Positions 10,557 to 22,344 of a DNA stretch of 64,000 nt are shown piece by piece. Positions within the stretch are counted from its first letter, which is position 1. Each line of letters begins with the position of its first letter. This DNA is from Cryptomeria japonica (lineage: Eukaryota > Streptophyta > Pinopsida > Cupressales > Cupressaceae). The notes beneath the pieces were generated by a model. The model searched no databases. It was not told the origin of the DNA and saw nothing but the letters and a program-made list of their open reading frames with translations. A program made the translations under genes and the position numbers. The DNA is taken from positions 210,449,744 through 210,513,743 of the forward strand of contig NC_081411.1 in the NCBI RefSeq assembly GCF_030272615.1, read 5' to 3'.

Positions 10557-10884
10557 CTTTTGATTACATGATTACTTCTTTTGACCTCCACATTCTAGCC
10601 CCCTTTCTTCTTCTATCAATCTTCTCTCATTTTCAAACTTCACATTTTGATTTTACCCTCCAAATCTAGCATTCGACACCCCCCATTGAAGACTAAAAAA
10701 TTTAGATTTGCATTTCTCCCTTCTTAGGTATGGGAATCATCCCAATTTGACCTCCAAAAATAGGCGATATTTAATTTTTTCTAGAACCATAATCATTTTT
10801 CCCAATCTCTCTCTCATTACACTTTCTCTACCGTTAAAACCTGAGATTTTCCATACTCAAAATAAGTAAAGAAATACAACAGGA

Positions 10885-11330
10885 TCTGTAGGGTGGCCAG
10901 CCGTGGCGAGCTCTGCAACTTGAGTGGTGGAAATAACAATAACATTTCTCTACAACCCTAAACCGAGCAGCGGTGAGACCTGCAGGGTGGGCAGCGGCGA
11001 CGAGCTCTATGACCTCTGCAACCCGAGCAACGGCGATAACAGTAACATTGCTCTGCAACCCTAATCCAAGCGGCGATGAGATCTACAGGGTGGGTTGAGC
11101 AGTGGCGAGATCTGCAGAGTGAGCAGTGTCGAGGAGATCTGCAACCCTAATCCGAGTGGCGGTGACCTCTGCGACCTCAGCATCCTGAGCAGCGATGAGC
11201 TCTGTAACCCAAGTGACGGCGAGCTCTGCAGGGTGGGTGATGGCCTTTGTATCCCGAGTAGCGCTGAGGTCAAACCTAAGTGATGCGGCAAGCCTTGCAA
11301 CCAGGGTTTCTAGGGCCTGAACCTGTGGGA
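10885..11330 (+). repeat. LINE-A2 GC-rich 5' leader with degenerate short repeats
   Basis: Mirror copy of 7130-7575, made of loosely repeated words such as GCTCTGCAACCC and GAGCAGCGGCGAG. Short open frames on both strands are composition artefacts. Its place at the LINE 5' end suggests leader or internal promoter function; that is inference. Confidence 0.6.
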
Positions 11331-11479
11331 GTTAGGTGGTCTTCGTGGTAGTTGCATGATATTTTATGAGAGGATAGGCGTTCTTTTGGTGGAATCCTAC
11401 GATTTTCAGGCAGATTGTAGGGTCAGGGGAGAGAGAAGATTTCTGCGTCGTCATTTTGAACGCCGACTAGATCGAACAC

Positions 11480-13246
11480 CACAACCCCCCTTTGACATTT
11501 GTGATGGGACACCACCGTTGGCACTTTATTCTCTATTCGATTCGTAGTCTAAACCTGTTAATCTTCCATCGTTTGTGACTTGGCCAAGCAATACCCATTT
11601 GATAAACCCCAATTTTCTTTCAACCCCAAACAGTCTTCCAATAAATAATTTGCGCCAAGGAGAACCCTTCAAACCAAAAAAGGTTACTCAAAACTAGAGA
11701 AAGAAAACCCCTTGCACATCTCTTCCTGATTCTCTTGCACAAAATTTGGATACAAAAGGTAATGGGCAACTTTCAAATGATATAGCTAAAGAGTGTTGTC
11801 GGTTTCCAGTCTCGTCAAAGGTCACGGATGTTTCTAACACTAGAGAATCAGGCAAGTCTGAGGGTCTGAATAAGATCGTTTTACCGGACCACCTTATTTG
11901 GCCTCAAATAGATTTGTTACCCACCACAACCCTTATTGGTAAACTTTATTCTACTATTTCCTTTATGCATTTTTCATTTTGGGCTAAACAAAATTGGCTG
12001 GACTTGAAGGATAGTTTTTTGATGGATAGATAGTCTCTCTTTTTCATTGCCATTTGTGATTCCAAAGAGCATAGAAATTGTGTTCATAGGTATAAGGGGT
12101 GGTTTTGTAAGGGTGTTGGTATTATCACTTTGGCATGGGTTCCAAATTTTAGTTTGGATTCAGATCCTCCCCTTTTCATGCCTTTTTGGATTGCTTTCCC
12201 AGGGCTCTTGCTTGAGTATCATGATCCAGATATTGTGGAAATTTAGTTAATCAAATGGGTATTTTCATCAAGCATGATCTTATCCTGCATGAACTTTCCC
12301 ATTTAACTATCAGGGTATGCCTTCTGCTAAACCTCATAAAGTGACTTCCTAAGTCTTTTTTAATCACTTCCTCCATAGGGAAATGGAATCAAGACATTTG
12401 CATACAAGGTACCAGAGATGTTGATGACCGTATAGATAAATTGGGTCATTTTAATTCATAGTGTCAAGGATTGGGTATTGATGCTATTAGGGTTTGCAAG
12501 GACTTTGTGACTGATTTCTATAAATGCTCCTTTTACCAGTCTATTGCATCTCCTTCTTCTCCACCTAGTGGGACAACAAGGGTAGCTGACTTATTTTAGA
12601 GTCCCATACCTCTGAATAATGTTGACAATGTTGCAAGACCTTTCCAGGCTGTTCAGTTTTAGGTAGATCCTCCTCTTTCTTTGATTTGTTCTCAATTTTT
12701 TTTTGGTTGTATGGCAAACGTTTTACTTCCAATAGAAAAAAGAACAAAGCCCTCCAATTGGAAGAGTTTTCCTCAATCTCAGGTTCTTATCTCTGGTTCA
12801 TGTTCTCTACAAAAATTTGTGTGTAGATACAAGAATATATCTTTTGAGATCCACTGCTCTTCAGTCCTGGTTGATTGGTTGTATAAGAACATATTTGATT
12901 CCTCCCTATTTAGGTAGCTTACTTCTTCTTTTCTGAGTTTAACTTCCATGGGACCCTCAGATTTTCAACTCCAGGAATTTTCCCTTTCGCAGAATGCAAA
13001 TGATAACCTGGTTCATAACTTGATGTTTAATTGTCAACCTTTCCATATGGTTGTTTGCAATCTTCCCACTATTGGATCCTCATCAAATGCTCCGAATATT
13101 GAATAAATGGCACATGATATCCTTATCTCTGTCACATCGAATTTTATTGATGAAATTTCTCTTGAGGAATTCCCAAAAATTCAGGATGTCCCTTCTGTCG
13201 ATGCTATGCCTCTCACTCTTAATAGTTCACCATCCAATTTTTCACC
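11480..13246 (+). pseudogene. LINE-A2 ORF1, first part (DUF4283-like)
   Basis: The segment 11746-12450 encodes the DUF4283-like region, with TLIGKLYSTISF, KDSFLMDR and PFWIAF, as in the left-arm copy. The ATG that opens the left-arm frame (6981-6983) is ACG here (near 11463). Frames change several times and stops occur, for example at 12459-12461. The last open frame (13107 onward) runs straight into the Gypsy-1 insertion at 13247 and continues beyond the element at 22350. In the intact family the protein binds element RNA. Confidence 0.7.
13242..13246. repeat. Gypsy-1 target-site duplication, left copy
   Basis: TCACC directly before the LTR start TGATAGGG. The partner at 22345-22349 is TTACC, one transition different, as expected for an old insertion. 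Confidence 0.75.
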
Positions 13247-15391
13247 TGATAGGGAGCTTGATAGGGAAGTACTCACAAGGTTAATTTCTACAAAAAGGAT
13301 GAAGTTATTTCCAAATACTTATAGATTCTATTGTATATGATTACTCAATCTTCCCGATTGTCATAATGCCAAATACTCCATGGTTTTCTTTCCTAGCAAA
13401 CTCCCTTACTGGTGATGACTCTTTCCCATGCACAAAACTACTCAAAATGCTTAACCCTTCTAACTACACTTGCTCATGCTTGGCTCTTTGGGCCTTCAAA
13501 CTTCAGTTTCAATGTGTACTAGGGGTATTCCACATGGAAATGCAGGGGCAGTAAGGTTATGTTCATCATTGATTTCTCATCATCTTGTTTTAGGTCTATA
13601 ACCCTCAACTTACTCAAACTAATTAATAAGGCTCAACTACCCCAAATGAGGCTGCACACTGTCTATGAGTCCCAAGTACTCTTGTTACACTATTTGAAAT
13701 GTTTTCATTATGCTTCATAAGCCTCCAAGTTCCATTTTCCCATTAGGTTCATCCATTCTACAAAAATTGTCATTTTGTTGTGTGTTATGCAGCAGGGCTA
13801 CTAGCCCGTGGAGGCCTAATTGGCCTTGTTTTTCTCCCTCCAGCCAATGATGGCCTTTTTAACCACAAAGAAAGTTTGGGATGGTGTTTTGGGAGTGTAT
13901 GCTCAGGGATTGTTTAGGTTTAGACCACTGTTAGTGTAGTTTTCAGACTATCCACTTTTTATGGCATAATTTGAGGGTTTTGTAGGGTTTGGAGTGCTTC
14001 TACCATAGTTACTCTCCTTTAAACTTGTTTCAGACTCCCTGGCTGCTTGGATACCTCTGCCTAAAGATATTGAAGTTTTCCCTGCCTTTGTTGGACAGGC
14101 ATTGTGCCAAACACTTGGCCAACAAGAAGGAAAATAGTCATTGTCACTGTCTTTTCACTGTCTTTTGATAGTCAACTGCTATCTTCACTTTTAAACCCGT
14201 ACAAGGGAGTATTTGTATAGAGAGAATACCTCACAGAGGTTTGAGAAGCATTAAAAGAAATCCTATTACATTTCCCTTAGTCTACCAAGGTGTGGCTAAT
14301 GCTTTCAAGCATTCCATTTAGCAAAATGACAACAAATTTCACAAAAACAGTGAACTCACTGTTTTGTCTACAAAATGAGAATGATTACAAGGTGTAAGCT
14401 ATTCTAATATATCAGGATGGTGTTTCAAATCCTCGGTCACATGTCCAGACCTCTGCCTCAATGATTTGTACATTCCAAATTACTTTTGGATGACAATCTT
14501 GAGTTTTAATCATGAACTAGCCTAGTTGCTCCAACTTGCCTAGTTCACACTCAAATGCATCTTCAAACCATTCTTCTAGCACAAAAAGAGAGGAATGTAC
14601 ATTATATACACATGTTTCAACTTGGAAGAATCCATTGGAGGGATCCCAGACCTGGATCAACCAAGTGGACACATTTTACAACTCCAAACCCCTGGCAGGG
14701 CAGTAGATACACAGTTTACAAATATTTTTGAATAAGCACCTTGCAACTGGAAAAATAATGAAACAATTACATGAGAAGCCTTTTTACACCAACATATCAA
14801 CTTACAAGAAGGTATAGTATGGATTTGTATAGCTACAGTACAGACTGCCCTTAAAAAGGAACAAAAAATAGTCATAAAAACCAAAAAAACTTGTTTTCTA
14901 TTGAGTTACTCTTGCAAATAAAATCACCAATCCTTTCCAAGGAAAAGAGAGGCCTTATATAGTTTCTCCAGTTGATTTCCACACCCTTGTATGGACAAGA
15001 GGCTTCAATAATTACATTTTTCAAGAAAATGACATTTTTGACAACTTTCTTAAGCCAAATGACAACTTTCCTTGCTCACAAAGGCATTTTTGACAACCTA
15101 GCCTTATCAACTTGCCTAAACAACTTAGACATGCTTAGAAACACTAAAAAAACATGTTTCAATGCTCTTGAAACCATTAGGGGACCTTTTTGGCAATTTT
15201 TCACATTTTTGCCAAAAATTGTCAACTCAAGGCCTGAAATGCAAGATTTGATCTCTTAAGCCCAAAAGGAGATCAAAACCACTAAACATGACCCACAAAA
15301 TTTAAAAACAACCTAACACAAGACTTTACAAACATAAAAGCATGAAAAACCCAAAAATGGGAGTTTGACTCAACTAGGTGCTCCTGCACCA
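13247..15391 (-). repeat. Gypsy-1 3' LTR (left), 2.1 kb
   Basis: Plus-strand ends are TGATAGGGAGCTTGATAGGG and CTCCTGCACCA. Unusually long for a chromovirus-type element. No protein domain is recognisable inside; short frames are not conserved between the two LTRs as proteins. The edge at 15391 is followed by a C-rich run that is the polypurine tract on the element strand. Confidence 0.92.
14344..14365. other. Palindrome in the left Gypsy-1 LTR
   Basis: A perfect 10-bp inverted repeat, AAAACAGTGA, the spacer AC, then TCACTGTTTT. The equivalent in the other LTR (21150-21171) has four substitutions that keep both arms fully complementary. Confidence 0.85.
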
Positions 15392-15393
15392 TA

Positions 15394-15405
15394 CTCCCCC
15401 CAAAA
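15394..15405 (-). other. Gypsy-1 polypurine tract
   Basis: On the minus strand TGTTTTGGGGGGAGTA precedes the LTR start TGGTGCAGG. This is the expected second-strand primer. Confidence 0.8.
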
Positions 15406-15413
15406 CAAAGAAG

Positions 15414-16610
15414 TCATGTGACTCCTTGAGGCAGCAAAGAAGAAGGAATGCCAACTTTCTGAAAGTTAGCTTCTAGTATCCAAGTGGCCTCGGAGATAGG
15501 CTAATCCTTCCACTTGATGAAATGCTCCATGTAGGTGTGATTCCTTGTCTTTTTGAGAACTCTGGAGTCTAGAACCTGTTCAGCATGGGGAAAAGAAAGA
15601 GAAGGGAGAGATAGATCAGAAAGGGATTGAGAGATATCTGAAACTCTTTGAATCTCCTTATATGGCTGCCCTTTGAAAGCAATCATATCTACAAAATTAA
15701 AAATGGGGGACAAAGAAACATTAGTAGGCAAATCAACTTTATAAGCATTAGACCCATACCTAGCCAAGATCTTGCAAGGGCCTATCCTCCTCATTTGAAG
15801 CTTGCTTGGGACCTTTTGTAGCCTTGCCTTATTCAAATGAACCATTACATAATCACCTATGGCAAACTGAACATCTCTCTTTGTAGCATCAGCTCTTGCC
15901 TTGACATTTTGATAGGTGCCTTGGAGAGCTTGTCTCACTTGCTCATGAACCTCCTTCATGGAATGAGCCATGTCATCTGCTGTCCCACTCTTATTCTGCA
16001 AATTAGTTATATCCCTCAATTCCATTATACCCCTTGGATGCATACCATAAACAACTTCAAATGGACTTTTACCTGTAGACCGGTTAACACTACCATTGTA
16101 GGCATATTCTGCTTGATGAATGAGCTGATCCCAACTCTGACCATATTCCTTTGTCAAACACCTAAGCATGTCTCCAAGAGACCTGTTCACAACTTTAGTT
16201 TGGCCATCAGTTTGTGGGTGATAAGATGAACCAAAAGAGAGATTAGTACCCAATCGCTTCCACAATGTTTTCTAGAAATGGCAAAGAAACTTCACATCCC
16301 TATCTGAAACAATGCTAGTAGGTAAGCCATGAATTATAACAACTTCTTTGAAAAAGAAATAGGCAATATGACTTGCATCATTTGTTGTTTTGCAAGGAAT
16401 GAAGTGAGCCATCTTACTGAATCTATCAACTACTACAAAGATGCTATTAAACCCTGCTTGAGTTCTAGGTAGTCCTACTACAAAATCCATGCTAATGCAA
16501 TCCCAAGGCCTATGTGGAATGGGAAGTGGCTGATATAAACAAGCATTAGAGGAGTTACCTTTTTCTTTCTGGTATACCAAGCATGACTCAACATACCTAC
16601 TGATGTCTCT
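15414..16610 (-). pseudogene. Gypsy-1 integrase with chromodomain remnant
   Basis: The core is readable at 16272-16580 ([38 protein letters not shown]) and 15501-16265 (YHPQTDGQTKVVNRSLGDML), giving the D-D-E integrase signature. The N-terminal zinc domain is damaged: the expected CxxC reads CLVYQ. After the GPY/F-like region (GPCKILARYGSNAYKVDLP), a chromodomain-like tail with YMEHFIKWKD, one stop, then ISEATWILE reaches the polyprotein stop at 15414-15416. Chromodomains steer insertion to marked chromatin in related elements. Confidence 0.88.
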
Positions 16611-18446
16611 CTACATCTTAGGCCAATAATACAACCTTTGAATAAGCTCTAAGGTCTTATTGAGACTGAAATGTCCACTTAACCACCCATTGTGCTTCTC
16701 TTGAATGAGGTTCTCTCTCATAGAACCTTGTGGAACACACAACTGTCCACCCCTAAATAACAAACCATCTTGCAAGGTGAAATCAACATATGCACCATGG
16801 AAGTTATTCTCAAAATCTTTACAAACTTTATAAGCTTCAGCAAAATCATTATCTATAGGATACATGTCCCTAAAACTATCAATACCAATGCTCTGAACTT
16901 GAATCTCATGAATAGTTAACAATCTTCTACTCAAAGCATCCACTACTTTATTCATCTGACCCTTCTTATGCTTAAGAGTAAAAGTGTAAGCTTGTAAATA
17001 TTCTACCCATTTAACATGCTTATGATTTAGTTTATCCTGTGAGTTCAAGAAAATGAGTGCCTGATTATCTGTGTATACAACAAACTCTTTAGGAAGAAGA
17101 TAGTGTCTCCATTTCCTAAGTGCTTGTACTAATGCATAAAGTTCTAAATCATAGGATGAGTACTTTTTCTTTGCATCATTCAATTTCTCACTAGAAAACG
17201 CAACTGGTCTATTTTCTTAACTTAAAATAGCTCCTACTGCAATATTACTAGCATCACATTCAATAGTAAAAAGCTTATCAAAACTAGGAAAAATGAGCAC
17301 TGGTTGAGTAGCTACTTTAGTTTTCAATAATTCAAACCCCTTATTTGCTGCACTTGTCCATTGAAACTTTACCTTGACACCCCCTTTGATGGTGTCCAAC
17401 ATTGGAGCACAAATCTCACTGAATCCCCTGATAAATTTCCTGTAAAACTTAGCCAAACCATGGAAGCTTCTGACATCACTGGTTGTCTTAGGAGTTAGCC
17501 AACTGGTTATTGGTGCAACTTTTGAGTGATCCATTTTTAGATTGCCTCCTGACACAACAAAACCAAGATAGACAAATTCTTGCTTCATAAAATCACATTT
17601 CTCAAGATTAATAGTTAGTTGTTCATCAGATAACTGTTTCAAAACATTAGCTAAAGGTTGTAAGTTCTTTTCCTTAGTCTTGTTGAAAATAAGAATATCA
17701 TCTAAATACACTACAACAAATTTACCAATGAAATCATGTAAAACTTCATTCATGAGCCTCATGAATGTGCTGGGAGCATTAGAGTGTCCAAAAGGCATGA
17801 CTAGCCATTCATAGAGACCCTCATTTTTTTTGAAAGTTGTCTTCCGCTCATCCCCCTCTTTGATCCTTATCTGATGGTAACCACTCTTCAAATCTATCTT
17901 ACTGAAATACTGTGCACCCCTCAAACAATCCATCAAATCCTCTATCCTGGGTATGGGAAATCTGTCTCTGATGGTGATTTTGTTTATGGCTCTGGAATCT
18001 GTACAAAGTCTCCACGTTCCACCCTTCTTAGGTGACAACACTATAGGTATTGCAAAAGGACAAATGCTTTTCCTAATCAACCCTTGGTCTAAGAGTTCTT
18101 GTATTTGTCTTGCTACCACTTTGTTTTGTTCGGGGGTCATTTTGTAGGCTGCCTTATTGGGCAAAGAGGCTCCAGGAATGAAGTCAATTTGATCACTAAT
18201 AGCTCTAGGAGGTAGTAAGGCTGCAGGTGTACCATCACTGATTATTTGTTTGAAGTCATCAAGGATTTTCTGCACTTCATATGGTATCTCAACTTTCTTT
18301 TCTACCTTTTCTTCCTTAGGCTTCACTATGAGTGCAAATCCTACTCCTTCACCTTCTTCTAGTGTTTTTATGAACTCTTTCTCATTCACTAACAAGATGT
18401 TAGGCACCTTATTGCTGCTCTCTCCTTCTTTAATGAGGGATTGAAT
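16611..18446 (-). pseudogene. Gypsy-1 reverse transcriptase and RNase H
   Basis: The frame 17217-18407 holds a long undamaged RT: GTWRLCTDSRAINKITIRDR, FSKIDLKSGYHQIRI, EWLVMPFGHSNAPSTFMRLM, and the catalytic YLDD in VVVYLDDILIF. A stop near 17217 separates it from RNase H (16611-17183), which has YSSYDLELYALVQALRKWRHYLL and VYTDNQAL. The active-site motifs look intact, but the stop at 17217 and those elsewhere prevent a whole polyprotein. Confidence 0.92.
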
Positions 18447-20000
18447 CTAATAGCTTACTCCATCTTTCTGAAAAGAATAGGAGTTTCTTTCCCCATCATG
18501 TTGTGCTTTTTGGTCAAACTGCCATGGTCTACCCAATAGCAGGTGGCAAGCATCCATAGGAAGGATGTCACATAGGATCCTATCTACATATCTCCCAATG
18601 TGGAAATCTACCCAAGCTTGCTCATTTACCAACACATGTTGTCCCTTATTCAACCAGGTGACTTTATATGACTCCTTGTGTTGTATCCTAGGTAGTTTCA
18701 ATTTGCTTACTGCTTCTTCTGATATGATGTTATCTGTGGATCCTGAATCTATGATCACCTTATACACCTTTCCCATGATTTTACACATAATCCTAAACAA
18801 TGCTCTTCTCTGTGAGGCCTCTGTACTATGTGGCTTCTTCATTAACACTCTCTCGATCATCAAAATCTCATCATCTTCTGAAGCTAGGTGGATTAATGCT
18901 GAAGTTCTAGTATTACCTCCATCTTCTTGAACATAGTTTACTCTCTTTTCACCTCCACAGGATGAACTAGGCTTCTTTGGGCATCTATAGGCAGGGTGGC
19001 CTAACTTTTGGTAGTTGTAGCATTTCATGGTTGAGAAGTAGGATCCTCTCCCTGGTCCATTAGATCTACCCCTACTCGGGTTGCTTGATCCCCTACCCCT
19101 ATACTTGGGTTTTCTCTGAGAATCCCCACTTTGCTCAATAAGCTTAGATTCTCCCTGGGACTGTTGATCTGTGTTTCTTCCCCCAAAACTGCTTCTATGG
19201 CCTCTACCATCTCTTCCCCTACCTCTTCCTCTATTGTTTTGTTCTTGCTTTCTTCTAACTTTCTCTTCCACCTTAAGTGCCAATTGATAGAACTTGTGTA
19301 TGGTTTGTGGGCACAACAAGCTCATCTCTTCCTAGATGTTCCACCTTAACCCATTCAAGTACCTTGCCACTTTGATACTTTCATCCTCCACTACTCTGGA
19401 TCTCATGTACAGTTTCTGAAACTCTTCAGTGTAGCTACTGACATCTAGGTCTTTTTGTCTCAAGTTTTGTCTTTTCTTGTGAAGTTGTATCTCATAGTCT
19501 TCAGGAAGGTAGGTCTCTTTGATTTTGGCTACCATTGCCTTCCAGGTGGGTAGTGGTTGCTTGCCTACTTACGCCCTTTCCTCCTGGATGAATTTCCACC
19601 ATGTTAAGGCTGCCCCTCTCAGCCTTGATTTTGCCACCTTGACCTTTTGTGCTTCAGTCACTCCATCACACTCAAAATGGTTTTCTATCCCTTCAATCCA
19701 CTCTATTAGAGCATCTAGATCCATCTTCCCACTGAAAAGAGCCACTCCTTCTAAGGTCTTACCACTCATAGCTCTCCAGGCTTTCAAGAATGGTTCTTGC
19801 TCAATGACAGGGTCGAGCATGGGGACTTCATCCTCTATTGCCATCATTTTACCCTAATCTCCAACCTTATCCTGGACTTCTTCAATTTTGACTACTACTT
19901 CAGGTAGTTTCATTGCTAGTTTATCTAGTCTTTCTCTGAGTGCCCTATTTTCCTCTTCTTGGTCCTCTACCTTCTTAGCCAATTTTGCATTGGTCACCAT
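18447..20000 (-). pseudogene. Gypsy-1 gag and protease
   Basis: The polyprotein most likely starts at the ATG at 19998-20000, beginning MVTNAKLAKKVEDQEEENRA, a short coiled coil, followed by a stop near 19856. The Retrotrans_gag region follows (TLEGVALFSGKMDLDALIEW, FECDGVTEAQKVKVAKSRL, GAALTWW) in two more blocks with stops near 19567 and 19330. An RG-rich basic stretch precedes the zinc knuckle, which reads CYNYQKLGHPAYRC; the second cysteine is Tyr. The protease has VIIDSGSTDNIIS with the catalytic DSG intact, near 18740-18780. Confidence 0.88.
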
Positions 20001-20035
20001 GATTGTCTAATGTGTCTTTCTCTTGAATCTTTCGT

Positions 20036-20049
20036 TGGCTCTAATACCA
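20036..20049 (-). other. Gypsy-1 primer-binding site (tRNA-iMet)
   Basis: The minus strand reads TGGTATTAGAGCCA three bases after the LTR end. This differs by one base from the usual TGGTATCAGAGCC complementary to the 3' end of initiator methionine tRNA. Confidence 0.88.
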
Positions 20050-21149
20050 CTATGATAGGGAGCTTGATAGGGAAGTGCTCACAAGGTTAATTTGTACAAA
20101 AAGGATCAAGTTATTTCCAAAGACTTATAGATTCTACTGTATATGATTACTCAATCTGCCTGATTGTCATGATGCCAAATACTCCATGGTTTTCTTTCCT
20201 AGCAAACTCCCTTACTGGTGATGACTCTTTCCCATGCACAAAACTACTCAAACTGCTTAACCCTTCCAACTACACTTGCTCATGCTTGGCTCTTGGGGCC
20301 TTCAATCTTTAGTTTCAATGTGTACTAGGGGTCTTCCACATAGAAATGCAGGGGTAGTAAGGTTATGTTCATCATTCATTTCTCATCATCTTGTTTTAGG
20401 TCTATAACCCTCAACTTACTCAAACTCATTAAGAAGGTGCAACTACCCCAAATGAGGCTACACACTATCTATGGATCCCAAGTACTCTTGTTACATTGTT
20501 TGAAATTTTTTCATTATGCTTCATAAGCCTCCAAGTTCCATTTTCCCATTAGGTTCATGCATTCTACAAAAACTGTCATTTTGTTGTGTGTTATGCAGCA
20601 GGGCTACTAGCTCGTGGAGGCCTAATTGGTCTTCTTTTTCTCCCTCCAGCAAATGATGGCCTTTTTAACCAAAAATAAAGTTTGGGATGATGTTTTGGGA
20701 GTGTATGCTCAAGGATTTTTGAGGTTTAGACCATTGTTAGTGTAGTTTTCAGACTATCCACTTTTTATGGCATAATTTGAGGGCTTTGTAGGGTTTGGAG
20801 TGCTTCTACCATAGTTACTCTCCTTCAAACTTGTTAAAGACTCCCTGGCTGCTTGGATACCTCTGCCTCACCATATTGAATCTTTCCCTGCCAATGTTGG
20901 ACAAGCATTGTGCCAAACACTTGGCCAACAAGAAGGAAAGCAGTCACTATCACTATCTTTTCACTATTTTTTGACAGTCAACTGTTGTCTTCACTTTTAA
21001 ACCTGCACAAGGGAGTATTTGTATAGAGATAATACCTCAAAGAGGTCTTAGAAGCATTAAAAGAACTACTATTATATTTCCCTTAGTGTACCAAGGCGTG
21101 GATAATTCTTTGAAGCATTCCATTTAGCAAAATGACAACAAATTTCATA

Positions 21150-21171
21150 AAAATAGCGAACTCGCTATTTT
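21150..21171. other. Palindrome in the right Gypsy-1 LTR
   Basis: Perfect 10-bp arms AAAATAGCGA and TCGCTATTTT around AC. Relative to the left LTR both arms changed at the same two mirrored positions. Confidence 0.85.
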
Positions 21172-22073
21172 GTCTACAAAATGAGAATGATTACAAGGTG
21201 TAAGATATTATAATACATCAAGATGGTGTTTCAAATCCTTGGTCACATGTCCATACCTCTACCTCAATGATTTGTTCATTCCAAATTACTTTTGGATGAC
21301 AATCTTGAGTTTTAATCATGAACTAGCCTAGTTGCTCCAACTTGCTTAGTTCACACTCAAATGCATCTTCAAACCATTCATCTAGCACAAAAAGAGAGGA
21401 ATGTACATTATATACACATGTTTCAACTTGGAAGAATCCATTGGAGGGATCCCAGACCTAGATCAACCAAGTTGACACATTTTACAACTCCAATCTCCTA
21501 GCAGGGCAGCAGATACACAATTTACAATTTTTTTTGAATAAGCACTTTGCAACTGGAAAACTAATGAAAAAATTACATGAGAAGCCTTTTTACACCAACA
21601 TATCAACTTACAAGAAGGTATAGTATGGATTTGTATAGTTGTAATACGGACTGCCCTTCAAAAGGAACAAAAAACAGTCATAAAAGCCAAAAAAACTTGT
21701 TTTTTATTGAGTTACTCTTGCAAATACAATCACCAACACTTTCCAAGGAAAAGGGAGGCCTTGTATAGTTTCTCCAGGTGGTTTCCATTCCCTTGTAGGG
21801 ACAAGAGGCTTCAATAATTACATTTTTCAAGAAAATGACATTTTTGACAACTTTCTTAAGCCAAATGACAACTTTCCTTCCTCACAAAGGCATTTTTGAC
21901 AACCTAGCCTTATCAACTTTCTTAACCAACCTAGACATTCTTAGAAACACTAAAAAAACATGTTTCAATTCTCTTGAAACCATTAGGAGGCCTTTTTGGC
22001 AATTTTTCACATTTTTGCCAAAAATTGTCAACTCAAGGCCTGAAATGCAAGATTTGATCTCTTAAGCCCAGAA

Positions 22074-22344
22074 GGAGATCAAAACCACTAAAAATGATCC
22101 AAAACAACCTAAAAAAAAAAAAACAACCTAACACAAGACTTTACAAACATAAAAGCATGAAAAACCCAAAAATGGGAGTTTGAGTCAACTAGGTGCTCCT
22201 GCAAAGGGAGGGAGATCAAATCCACTAAACATGATCCAAAACAACCTAAAAATAACAAAAAAAACCTAGCACAAGAATTTATAAACATAAAATCATGAAA
22301 AACCCAAAAATGGGAGTTTGACTCAACTAGGTGCTTCTGCACCA
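22074..22344. repeat. Tandem duplication of the LTR terminus, 137-bp unit
   Basis: Two units at 22074-22210 and 22211-22344 both begin GGAGATCAAA and end with the LTR-terminal GGAGTTTGA, CAACTAGGTGCT and CCTGCA or TCTGCA words. The left LTR has one unit. The units differ at several bases, so this is not recent. Confidence 0.8.

Larger units (their letters stand above)
10020..12983 (+). repeat. Right arm of the inverted repeat
   Basis: Reverse-complement partner of 5491-8262. Homology begins near ATTTATTATCTAAATTCTTAA at about 10025 and ends at the CCAGGAATTTTCC motif near 12980. Beyond that the right side continues as LINE-A2, whereas the left side switches to Copia-1. The arm carries an extra segment of about 310 bp (10246-10556) and lacks the 73-bp tandem copy. 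Confidence 0.85.
13247..22344 (-). mobile_element. Gypsy-1: full-length Ty3/gypsy chromovirus-like retrotransposon
   Basis: A 9.1-kb element with both LTRs, primer-binding site, gag, protease, RT, RNase H, integrase, chromodomain remnant and polypurine tract, all on the minus strand. RT precedes integrase, which defines Ty3/gypsy; the C-terminal chromodomain places it with chromoviruses. The LTRs begin TG and end CA, and a 5-bp target duplication flanks it. The first 135 bp of the two LTRs differ at 8 positions by eye (about 6%), so the insertion is old. At least eight in-frame stops break the polyprotein. The element lies inside LINE-A2 ORF1. Confidence 0.95.
20053..22344 (-). repeat. Gypsy-1 5' LTR (right), 2.3 kb
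   Basis: Partner of 13247-15391, starting TGATAGGGAGCTTGATAGGG and ending TTCTGCACCA. It is about 147 bp longer, mainly because its right terminus is duplicated (22074-22344). The promoter of the element would lie in this LTR; no convincing TATA position is assigned. Confidence 0.92.
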
